Assembly (NCBI GenBank): GCA_030530045.1 | Contig: JAUMVS010000065.1 | Coordinates: forward strand, 1 to 7,901 | Source: Phoenicibacter congonensis | GTDB taxonomy: Bacteria > Actinomycetota > Coriobacteriia > Coriobacteriales > Eggerthellaceae | DNA: 7,901 nt | Direction of reading: 5' to 3' | Shown: positions 1-5,372 of the stretch, in pieces | How the letters are laid out: each line of letters begins with the position of its first letter | Numbering within the stretch: the first letter of the stretch is position 1 | Position numbers and translations under genes: made by a program | The notes under the pieces: generated by a model | What the model was told of the DNA's origin: nothing | The model's input: only the letters and a program-made list of their open reading frames with translations | Database searches by the model: none

Positions 1-723
1 GGTTTTAATGCATTTACTGGCTCTTTTGCAGTGTTTGGAACAGGCCGCTGCTATGACCAAATTAGAAACACTGTTTGTTATTCAAACCTAAACGTCAAAG
101 TTTGCCCAACACATGCTGGCGTGTCGGTTGGTCCTGACGGTGGCTCTCATCAGATGCTTGAAGATGTGGCTCTCATGCAGGTGCTGCCTCGCATGCGAGT
201 TTTAGTTCCTGCTGATTTTCATGCATGTCGAGCAGCACTCAAGCTTGCTAACGCAACCGATGGTCCATTTTATGTTCGCATGGGTCGCGCTAAGGTTCCT
301 CAAGTCTACGCTGAAGAAGTTGAGCTCAAGCTTGGTGGTTCTTTTGTTCTTCGTGAGGGAGACGACGTCACCATCATCGCAAATGGCGTAGAAGTAAACG
401 AGGCTCTAATTGCAGCAGAAAAGCTTGCAGAGCGCGGAGTTTCTGCTGAGGTCATCGATGCCTATAGCATAAAGCCTCTTGACGTTGATACAATCGTTGC
501 TAGCGCTTCAAAAACAGGCAAAGTTGTAGTTTGCGAAGAGCATTCAGTATACGGCGGTCTTTGTTCTGCAGTTGCTGAGGTTCTTTCTCAGGAATGCCCT
601 TGCAAGACAAAGTTTGTTGCTGTTAAAGACACCTTTGGAACAAGCGCTGAATTTGAAGAGCTGATGGACGTTTTCGAGCTTGATTCGAAGGCAATTTTAA
701 ACGCAGTACAGGCATTACTGTAA
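1..723 (+). CDS. Transketolase C-terminal subunit (5' end missing)
   Basis: This is the C-terminal half of a split, thiamine-diphosphate-dependent transketolase, which moves two-carbon units between sugar phosphates in the non-oxidative pentose phosphate pathway in the cytoplasm. The frame is open from base 1 and ends at TAA 721-723, giving 240 visible residues; family members are about 310, so roughly 70 N-terminal residues lie upstream. The visible part begins inside the pyrimidine-binding domain (R..DQIRN, THAGVSVG at residues 37-44, SHQMLEDVALM at 49-59, PFYVRMGR) and continues into the transketolase C-terminal domain (VIDAYSIKPLD, then EEHSVYGGL). A GTG at base 31 is in frame but is not the start, because conserved sequence continues upstream of it. 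The N-terminal subunit gene would be expected just upstream. Deoxyxylulose-5-phosphate synthase and pyruvate dehydrogenase E1-beta are related alternatives, but the spacing and motifs fit transketolase better. Confidence 0.9.
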   Translation, partial: GFNAFTGSFAVFGTGRCYDQIRNTVCYSNLNVKVCPTHAGVSVGPDGGSHQMLEDVALMQVLPRMRVLVPADFHACRAALKLANATDGPFYVRMGRAKVPQVYAEEVELKLGGSFVLREGDDVTIIANGVEVNEALIAAEKLAERGVSAEVIDAYSIKPLDVDTIVASASKTGKVVVCEEHSVYGGLCSAVAEVLSQECPCKTKFVAVKDTFGTSAEFEELMDVFELDSKAILNAVQALL

Positions 724-730
724 AATAAAC

Positions 731-753
731 CAGTTGGCTTATTTTGCCGACTG
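731..753 (+). terminator. Weak hairpin after transketolase gene
   Basis: CAGTTGGC (731-738) pairs with GCCGACTG (746-753) around a 7-base loop, giving an 8-bp stem with one G-U pair, 7 bases after the transketolase stop. There is no run of T after the stem (TTCGTTG), so it is at best an imperfect intrinsic terminator. It may instead protect the mRNA 3' end. Confidence 0.3.
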
Positions 754-760
754 TTCGTTG

Positions 761-777
761 CCGTATAATTTATACGG
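761..777 (+). promoter_or_regulatory. Putative ftsE promoter -10 box inside a perfect palindrome
   Basis: The 17-base sequence is an exact palindrome: arms CCGTATAA (761-768) and TTATACGG (770-777) around a single central T. It contains TATAAT at 764-769, a full match to the sigma-70-type -10 consensus. No good -35 box is visible at the usual spacing; TTTTGC at 742-747 is a poor candidate. It lies 41 bases before the ftsE GTG, so a start near 776 would give a leader of about 40 bases. The symmetry suggests a dimeric repressor site covering the -10, but a small RNA hairpin or chance cannot be excluded. Confidence 0.45.
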
Positions 778-789
778 TTAAGCGTTATC

Positions 790-802
790 GTAATACTTTT
801 AG
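790..802 (+). other. Leader element shared with rpmF (copy 1)
   Basis: GTAATACTTTTAG in the ftsE leader matches the rpmF leader element at 4036-4049 except for one extra T in the T-run there. Both copies lie between a -10-like hexamer and the ribosome binding site of a gene that follows a gap. The function is unknown. TAATAC could itself be a weak -10 box, but no matching -35 was found for either copy. Confidence 0.35.
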
Positions 803-806
803 AAAT

Positions 807-810
807 GGAG
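807..810 (+). promoter_or_regulatory. Ribosome binding site deciding the ftsE GTG start
   Basis: GGAG lies 7 bases before GTG 818. It supports the GTG start and therefore the long N-terminal extension of FtsE, since no ATG, GTG or TTG start with a good Shine-Dalgarno is seen near the conserved ATPase core. Confidence 0.7.
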
Positions 811-817
811 CAAAAAC

Positions 818-1714
818 GTGGCAGTAGAAGGTAACCCTAGGCGTTCACGCCATGCACGTGGCGAAGGTGCTTCTAGCGGCTCAGTCGCAAGAAGGTCTCC
901 TCGCAGAAGCAAGGCTAGCGGAAACACAACGAGTTCTGCGCCTATCAGTTCAACTCAGCAACTTGACATCGCTCTTCCTCAAGTCGATGACATTGTCGAG
1001 AATGAAACAGTTGGTAAACCTGTTATTACTTTTGATCATGTAACTCACATCTACCCAGCTCAACCTAATAAACCAGCACTTTCAGACCTTTCTCTGAAGA
1101 TTTTTGCTGGCGAATTTTTGTTCTTGGTAGGTCACTCTGGTTCTGGTAAATCAACATTTATTAAGTTGATTACTCGTGAACTCAATGCAACTGAAGGAAA
1201 AATCACTATCGCAAACGAAGACCTCGGTTCGATGAGAAACTGGCGTGTGCCCTATCTCCGCCGCAACATCGGTTGCGTTTTTCAAGACTTTAAGTTGCTT
1301 CCAAACAAAACAGTTTATGAAAATGTTGCATTTGCACTAGAGGCAATTGGCAAGTCAAAGCACATTGTTAGAACTCAGGTTCCAGAAGTGCTTCGTCTTG
1401 TTGGCCTTCAGGAGAAGATGAACAAGAAGCCTGACCAGCTCTCTGGTGGCGAGCAACAGCGTGTATCAATCGCACGCGCTATCGTAAATCGTCCTCCGCT
1501 TCTGATTTGTGACGAGCCAACAGGAAACCTTGACCCTCAAACTTCAAGAGGCATCATGGATCTTCTTGAGCGCATTAACAGAACAGGCACAACTGTTCTT
1601 GTCGCAACTCACGACCGCGAAATGGTTGACAACATGAGACGTCGCGTTATCGCTCTTGACCGCGGCATTTTGACACGTGACCAAGACAGAGGAGTGTACG
1701 GTTTCGATGACTAA
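818..1714 (+). CDS. ftsE: Cell division ATP-binding protein FtsE with N-terminal extension
   Basis: FtsE is the cytoplasmic ATPase of the FtsEX complex, which couples ATP hydrolysis to peptidoglycan remodelling at the division septum. All ABC ATPase motifs are present: Walker A GHSGSGKST (residues 105-113), Q-loop Gln156 in CVFQDFKLL, signature LSGGEQQR (208-215), Walker B LLICDEP (228-234, catalytic Glu233), D-loop GNLD (236-239) and switch His265. The FtsE core starts near residue 69 (VITFDHVTHIYP) and runs to residue 298, about the normal FtsE length. The first 68 residues are extra: eight Arg in the first 30, then a Ser/Thr-rich and an acidic stretch, predicted by eye to be disordered. 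The GTG start has GGAG 7 bases upstream. The 3' end overlaps ftsX by 8 bases, which points to translational coupling. The assignment is firm; the role of the extension is unknown. Confidence 0.97.
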   Translation: MAVEGNPRRSRHARGEGASSGSVARRSPRRSKASGNTTSSAPISSTQQLDIALPQVDDIVENETVGKPVITFDHVTHIYPAQPNKPALSDLSLKIFAGEFLFLVGHSGSGKSTFIKLITRELNATEGKITIANEDLGSMRNWRVPYLRRNIGCVFQDFKLLPNKTVYENVAFALEAIGKSKHIVRTQVPEVLRLVGLQEKMNKKPDQLSGGEQQRVSIARAIVNRPPLLICDEPTGNLDPQTSRGIMDLLERINRTGTTVLVATHDREMVDNMRRRVIALDRGILTRDQDRGVYGFDD

Positions 1715-2621
1715 TTTAGCAAGATTTTTCCGCGAAGCCATTCAGGGCTTCACCCGAAATGCATCTACAGCAATCGGTTCTATCGTGACAATCTTTTTGT
1801 CGCTTTTGATTATTGGTCTTTTTATGGCTGCAGGCTCGATGCTTGATTCGCTCATGTCATCGGTTGAAAACGAAGTCTCAATCACTTGCTACATCAAAGA
1901 TGACGCAAGCCAGACCAACTACAACGCCATGATGGACAAAATCAGAAAGATGGATAGCGTCGCTACTGTTTCTTTCACCACAAAAGACCAGGCAATGGAG
2001 AACTTTAAGAAATCGAATTCTTCAAACCCTGACATCATCGATGGTCTTGATGGAAACAATCCTCTTCCTGCTTCAATTAACGTTGAGCTTTCTGATTCTC
2101 AGAAGGTCACAGAAGTTGCAAACAAGATTGCAAACGATTCTGACTTTAAAAAGATTTGCGACAACGAAAGCGACCCAAGCGAGTCGGTTAAATATGGTCA
2201 GGGCACAGTTGAGCGCCTGTTCCAAATCACTAACTACATCCGCATCGCTGGCATCGTTGTAATTGCAATTCTCGTGTTCATTGCACTCGTTTTCATCAAC
2301 AACACAATTCGTCTTGCAATTCTTGCTCGCCGCAAAGAAATTGCAATCATGCGTCTTGTTGGTGCATCGAATGGCTACATTCGTGGGCCGTTCATTATGG
2401 AAGGTGCACTGCATGCAATCATCGGCTCTGGACTTGCAATTCTTGTGATTGAGCTTTTGCGCCGCTTCGCGGTTCCTCAGCTCCAGAACATGATCAAGTT
2501 CCTGAATTTCTCTGTTGATGGTTCCGTTTACGGAGTAATATACATTGCGCTAGTAGTATTTGGTTTAATTATCGGTATTATTGGTTCACTGTTAGCAATG
2601 AGGAAATACCTTAGGGTCTAA
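1707..2621 (+). CDS. ftsX: Cell division membrane protein FtsX
   Basis: FtsX is the membrane partner of FtsE and passes the ATPase signal through its large external loop to cell-wall hydrolases or their activators. The 304-residue protein has the standard layout: a short cytoplasmic N-terminus, TM1 (about 22-44), an extracytoplasmic loop (about 46-176), TM2 (about 178-200), the cytoplasmic coupling segment with RRKEIAIMRLVGAS (208-221), TM3 (about 228-250) and TM4 (about 274-297). I chose ATG 1707, giving MTNLARFF, over an in-frame GTG at 1677, which has no ribosome binding site and would add ten unconserved residues. AGAGGAG at 1688-1694 is a usable though distant Shine-Dalgarno (12 bases). 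The only two cysteines, Cys61 and Cys151, both fall in the external loop. The overlap with ftsE and the 7-base gap to the next gene indicate one operon. Confidence 0.96.
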   Translation: MTNLARFFREAIQGFTRNASTAIGSIVTIFLSLLIIGLFMAAGSMLDSLMSSVENEVSITCYIKDDASQTNYNAMMDKIRKMDSVATVSFTTKDQAMENFKKSNSSNPDIIDGLDGNNPLPASINVELSDSQKVTEVANKIANDSDFKKICDNESDPSESVKYGQGTVERLFQITNYIRIAGIVVIAILVFIALVFINNTIRLAILARRKEIAIMRLVGASNGYIRGPFIMEGALHAIIGSGLAILVIELLRRFAVPQLQNMIKFLNFSVDGSVYGVIYIALVVFGLIIGIIGSLLAMRKYLRV

Positions 2622-2628
2622 ATGAGAT

Positions 2629-3948
2629 ATGAATACGGCTTCAAAAAACGATAAATCGAAGCTCTCAAAACTATTAAAAGAAAAAGCAAGGACGAGGCGA
2701 ATAGTTATCGTCCTTGTTTGTTTTCTTGGTCTTAGTGCAGCTTTTGTTTGTGGCTTTGCCTTGCGCTCGCAGGTTTCTTTGATGGATTCACTTGGTGTAA
2801 ACATCGGCCTTGATTCCTCTTCGGCTATTACAGGCTCACTTTCAAGTTCAGAAGCCACTTCCAAAACTTCAGTTAAGTCGGTCTACAACTCAATCTCTAA
2901 ACGAGTCGACGAAGTGGAAGACATCCTTTCTTCTAATAGCTTCTATTCGCCTGATTTGGATAAAGCTACTCAGCAATCCATCAACAGCATTCTTGAAAGC
3001 ACAGGTGACCCCTATGCAAAATATTTCAACGCGCAGGACTACTCCAAGTTAATTGAAGAGTCGAAGTCAAATCAATATGCTGGAGCTGGTTTTACGCTAA
3101 ATGAGATGAACGGCAAATGCTACATTGCTGATGTCTTTGATGATTCCGAAGCAGCTGTTAAAGGTGTGAAAACCGGCGACTACATCAAGTCAATAAATGG
3201 CGCAAACCAGCTTAATAAAAGCGCTGTTGAGGTAACAAACGAGATTGGCAACAATTCAGGAAAGTCAATCGTTGCAACTTTCGTGCATCCACTGTCAAGC
3301 TATGGTGACACGGGCGAGGAATACACCGTAAACCTCTCTATTAGCGACCAAGATGTCCAAAATGTGACTTCTAGTGTGAGCGATGGGCTGGCCTATATCA
3401 ACATTCATCAGTTCAATGACGAGACAGAAAGCGTTTTGAGCGCACTTGTAAAAGAGCTCGACACCGATGATGTCTCAGCTTTTGTAATTGATGTTAGGAG
3501 CAACCCTGGTGATTATTTGAGCGGTGCGCTTGATTCTTCTGCGTTGTTTTTAAACAGTGGCACACTTGTCACAATTGAGACAACTGAGGGAAACAGCGAC
3601 AGAACAACCGAAGGTCAAACAATCACTTCAAAACCAATTGTTTTGATTGTTGATTCGAACACTTCTGCTGCGGCCGAGGTGTTTGTGGCATCGCTTCATG
3701 ACAACAATAGAGCAGCAGTAGTGGGACACAAAACCGCTGGTAAAGGCACGGTTGCAGCAATGCGCGAGCTGACTTTTGGCGGAGCTGTTCGCTACACTGC
3801 GGCGCGCTACATAACTCCAAGCGGCAACTATATTCAAGACAACGGAATCTCGCCTGACATTGAAGTGAGCGATGTTAGTGACTTGAGTTACGACGATGCA
3901 ACGCTATCTTCTGCAATTGACAGCGCTGTTGGAATTGCGAGCCGCTAA
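2629..3948 (+). CDS. Membrane-anchored PDZ/S41 (C-terminal processing peptidase) family protein, probably inactive
   Basis: This 439-residue protein has the architecture of CtpA/CtpB/Prc-type S41 proteases: a basic N-terminus, one membrane anchor (about 25-45) placing the rest outside the cytoplasm, a Ser-rich linker (about 63-83), a helical cap with GDPYAKYF (126-133), a PDZ domain (about 150-225) and the S41 core (about 250-430) ending in YITPSGNYIQDNGISPDIEV. The family uses a Ser/Lys/Gln site. Lys372 is present in KTAGKG. The nucleophile position, 25 residues before it, is Ala347 (TSAAAE, 345-350), the Gln position four residues after the Lys is Ala376, and the usual NPGG loop is NPGD (292-295). 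The frame is intact, so this reads as a conserved but degenerate enzyme rather than a pseudogene. It starts 7 bases after ftsX with only a weak ribosome binding site, suggesting coupling. A ctpB-type gene beside ftsEX is also known in Bacillus. The fold is firm; loss of activity is inferred. Confidence 0.9.
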   Translation: MNTASKNDKSKLSKLLKEKARTRRIVIVLVCFLGLSAAFVCGFALRSQVSLMDSLGVNIGLDSSSAITGSLSSSEATSKTSVKSVYNSISKRVDEVEDILSSNSFYSPDLDKATQQSINSILESTGDPYAKYFNAQDYSKLIEESKSNQYAGAGFTLNEMNGKCYIADVFDDSEAAVKGVKTGDYIKSINGANQLNKSAVEVTNEIGNNSGKSIVATFVHPLSSYGDTGEEYTVNLSISDQDVQNVTSSVSDGLAYINIHQFNDETESVLSALVKELDTDDVSAFVIDVRSNPGDYLSGALDSSALFLNSGTLVTIETTEGNSDRTTEGQTITSKPIVLIVDSNTSAAAEVFVASLHDNNRAAVVGHKTAGKGTVAAMRELTFGGAVRYTAARYITPSGNYIQDNGISPDIEVSDVSDLSYDDATLSSAIDSAVGIASR

Positions 3949-3997
3949 AGTTGTTGATTTTGCGCTTAATTTTTCGTTAGTTACGAGATATTTGTTG

Positions 3998-4024
3998 TAA
4001 AATAAATCTTCGCGTGCTAAGCAC
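3998..4024 (+). promoter_or_regulatory. Possible rpmF promoter region with small palindrome
   Basis: TAAAAT at 3998-4003 matches five of six bases of a -10 box and is followed by an 11-base palindrome GTGCT-A-AGCAC (4014-4024) near the expected transcript start. A convincing -35 is not visible; TTAGTT at 3977-3982 has a short 15-base spacing. A promoter is expected in this 130-base gap because a highly expressed ribosomal protein gene follows a probably low-expression membrane protein gene, but the exact site is uncertain. Confidence 0.35.
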
Positions 4025-4035
4025 CGATGAAATTA

Positions 4036-4049
4036 GTAATACTTTTTAG
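4036..4049 (+). other. Leader element shared with ftsE (copy 2)
   Basis: GTAATACTTTTTAG in the rpmF leader is the second copy of the element seen at 790-802 before ftsE, with one additional T. It lies 29 bases before the rpmF start, upstream of the Shine-Dalgarno. The function is not known. Confidence 0.35.
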
Positions 4050-4066
4050 TTATATAAAAAAGATAC

Positions 4067-4073
4067 AAGGAGA
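4067..4073 (+). promoter_or_regulatory. Strong ribosome binding site of rpmF
   Basis: AAGGAGA lies 5 bases before ATG 4079 and is the best Shine-Dalgarno match in the window, as expected for a ribosomal protein gene. It fixes the start of this short gene. Confidence 0.85.
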
Positions 4074-4078
4074 CAGAG

Positions 4079-4258
4079 ATGGCAGTACCTAAGCAAAGAA
4101 CAGGAAGAATGAGCACTCATCATCGCCGCAGTGCTAATGACAGAGTTGACGCACCTGCAAAGAGCACATGCCCAAAGTGCGGTCATGCTAAACTCCCACA
4201 TCATGTTTGCCCTAACTGCGGCACATACAAAGATCGCGAAGTAATCGTAACTGACTAG
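4079..4258 (+). CDS. rpmF: Ribosomal protein bL32
   Basis: This small gene encodes the 59-residue bL32 protein of the large ribosomal subunit. It begins MAVPKQRTGR, the conserved L32 N-terminus, followed by a basic rRNA-binding segment THHRRS (13-18). It then has a zinc ribbon with two CxxC pairs, Cys31/Cys34 (CPKC) and Cys44/Cys47 (CPNC), so this is the zinc-binding form rather than the zinc-independent paralogue that some bacteria use under zinc starvation. A strong AAGGAGA lies just upstream. The gene is followed by plsX, a pairing found in many bacteria, but a terminator separates the two and probably lets L32 be made in excess over PlsX. The identification is firm despite the short length. 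Confidence 0.97.
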   Translation: MAVPKQRTGRMSTHHRRSANDRVDAPAKSTCPKCGHAKLPHHVCPNCGTYKDREVIVTD

Positions 4259-4296
4259 TAGGCATAGCTTCTAGTTAATAGGAACACGAGTGATTG

Positions 4297-4330
4297 GCCG
4301 CGTGAATGACTTAATTCATGCGGCTTTTTT
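4297..4330 (+). terminator. Rho-independent terminator or attenuator between rpmF and plsX
   Basis: GCCGCGTGAAT (4297-4307) pairs with ATTCATGCGGC (4314-4324), an 11-bp stem with one G-U pair and a 6-base loop, followed directly by six T (4325-4330). This is a textbook intrinsic terminator. It ends only 6 bases before the plsX ATG, so plsX must be expressed by read-through, by a promoter overlapping this site, or through regulation of the hairpin. Confidence 0.87.
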
Positions 4331-4336
4331 GGTTAT

Positions 4337-5326
4337 ATGGAAGATAACAAAGTAAAAATTGCCGTCGATATTTTTGGCGGAGACAACGCACCTGATGTGT
4401 GCATTCAAGGCGTTTTCCAAGCACTTTCAGAAGACAGCGACATCATTATTTATGCCGTTGGAAATGAAACCGTTGTAAACGAAATGGCTAAGGCTGACAA
4501 GCGAATCATCCCCGTGGCAGCTAATGAAGTCATTGGGATGGCTGAACACCCAGTTGAGGCTATCAGGAAGAAGAAAGACGCAACAATCCCTGTTGCTGCT
4601 AGACTCATTAAAGATGGCACTGTGGACGGCTTTTTCTCAGCTGGATCCACAGGAGCAATGCTTAGTGCTGGAACTCTCATTGCTGGCAGAATTCGTGGCG
4701 TTAAACGCCCTGCTATTGGTGCACTTTTGCCTGGATACGACCATCCAGTTTTGATGATGGATGTTGGCGCTAACGCCGACTGCAAGCCTGAGATGTTGCT
4801 TCAATTTGCGCAAATCGGCACTGCCTACATGAAATCAGTATGCGGTGTTGCTGAGCCAAAAGTTGGCCTCTTAAACATTGGCGAAGAAGACGAAAAGGGC
4901 AACGCTTTTTCAATTGATACAAATAAACTTCTGCGCAAAAAACTCGATAACTTTTATGGCAACTGTGAAGGTCGCGATTTGATGCTTGACGAGTTCGATG
5001 TTGTTGTGTGTGATGGTTTCACTGGTAATGTCGCGCTCAAAACCATTGAGGGCACAGGAAAGCTCATGTTTAAGTTCCTAAAGGATGCTTTCATGAGTGG
5101 TCCTACAACCAAGATTTCAGCAGCGCTCATGAGTTCTCAACTTAAAGAGCTCAAGAAAAAGACCGACTCTGAAGAGCAAGGTGGAAGCCCGCTTCTTGGC
5201 ACTAAAGGCGTTTTTGTAATCGGCCACGGCTCTTCTGGAGCAAAAGGCATCAAGAACGGAATTTTAGAAACTGCAAAAACAGTGCGCTGTGACCTATCTA
5301 AAGCAATTGAAGACGCGATAAAATAG
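4337..5326 (+). CDS. plsX: Phosphate acyltransferase PlsX
   Basis: PlsX converts acyl-ACP and phosphate to acyl-phosphate, the donor used by PlsY for the first acylation of glycerol-3-phosphate in phospholipid synthesis. It is a peripheral membrane enzyme. The 329 residues match the usual family length. Family motifs seen are KIAVDIFGGDNAP near the N-terminus (the common form is VDAMGGDxAP), the FFSAGSTGAML-like segment (visible as GFFSAGSTGAML), LMMDVGANADCKP, LLNIGEEDEKGN, VVCDGFTGNVALKTIEG and the C-terminal IGHGSSGAKGIKNGI. ATG 4337 is the only sensible start: an in-frame TGA lies at 4307-4309 and no ATG is seen downstream before the conserved core. No Shine-Dalgarno precedes it; the bases upstream are the terminator T-run. 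No acpP or fab genes follow, unlike in many bacteria. Confidence 0.97.
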   Translation: MEDNKVKIAVDIFGGDNAPDVCIQGVFQALSEDSDIIIYAVGNETVVNEMAKADKRIIPVAANEVIGMAEHPVEAIRKKKDATIPVAARLIKDGTVDGFFSAGSTGAMLSAGTLIAGRIRGVKRPAIGALLPGYDHPVLMMDVGANADCKPEMLLQFAQIGTAYMKSVCGVAEPKVGLLNIGEEDEKGNAFSIDTNKLLRKKLDNFYGNCEGRDLMLDEFDVVVCDGFTGNVALKTIEGTGKLMFKFLKDAFMSGPTTKISAALMSSQLKELKKKTDSEEQGGSPLLGTKGVFVIGHGSSGAKGIKNGILETAKTVRCDLSKAIEDAIK

Positions 5327-5372
5327 ATTAAATGTACACTCGCGACCAAAAGTAAAAAGAAAATCAACTTTA

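Noticed and set aside
31..33. GTG as a start of the transketolase gene
   Set aside because: The frame is open from base 1 and the residues before GTG (GFNAFTGSFA) fit the conserved family sequence, so the gene simply begins outside the window.
731..753. Hairpin after the transketolase gene as a firm intrinsic terminator
   Set aside because: The stem is 8 bp but no T-run follows, so it is listed only as a weak candidate.
805..834. Nine-codon reading frame starting at ATG 805 in the ftsE leader
   Set aside because: It has no ribosome binding site of its own, overlaps the ftsE Shine-Dalgarno and start, and shows no leader-peptide features such as repeated codons.
1677..1706. Upstream GTG start for ftsX
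   Set aside because: No ribosome binding site precedes it and the added ten residues resemble the ftsE frame read out of phase; MTNLARFF at 1707 is the normal FtsX start.
2629..3948. The S41-like gene as a pseudogene
   Set aside because: The reading frame is full length with intact anchor, PDZ and core motifs; only specific active-site residues differ, which does not look like decay.
4450..4785. Minus-strand open frames, such as those at 4450-4785, 2073-2414 and 6081-6461
   Set aside because: They lie opposite strongly identified genes (plsX, ftsX, rnc/smc), have no recognisable domains and follow from the codon bias of the real genes.
5332..5355. Seven-residue frame between plsX and rnc
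   Set aside because: Too short, no ribosome binding site and no regulatory signature.
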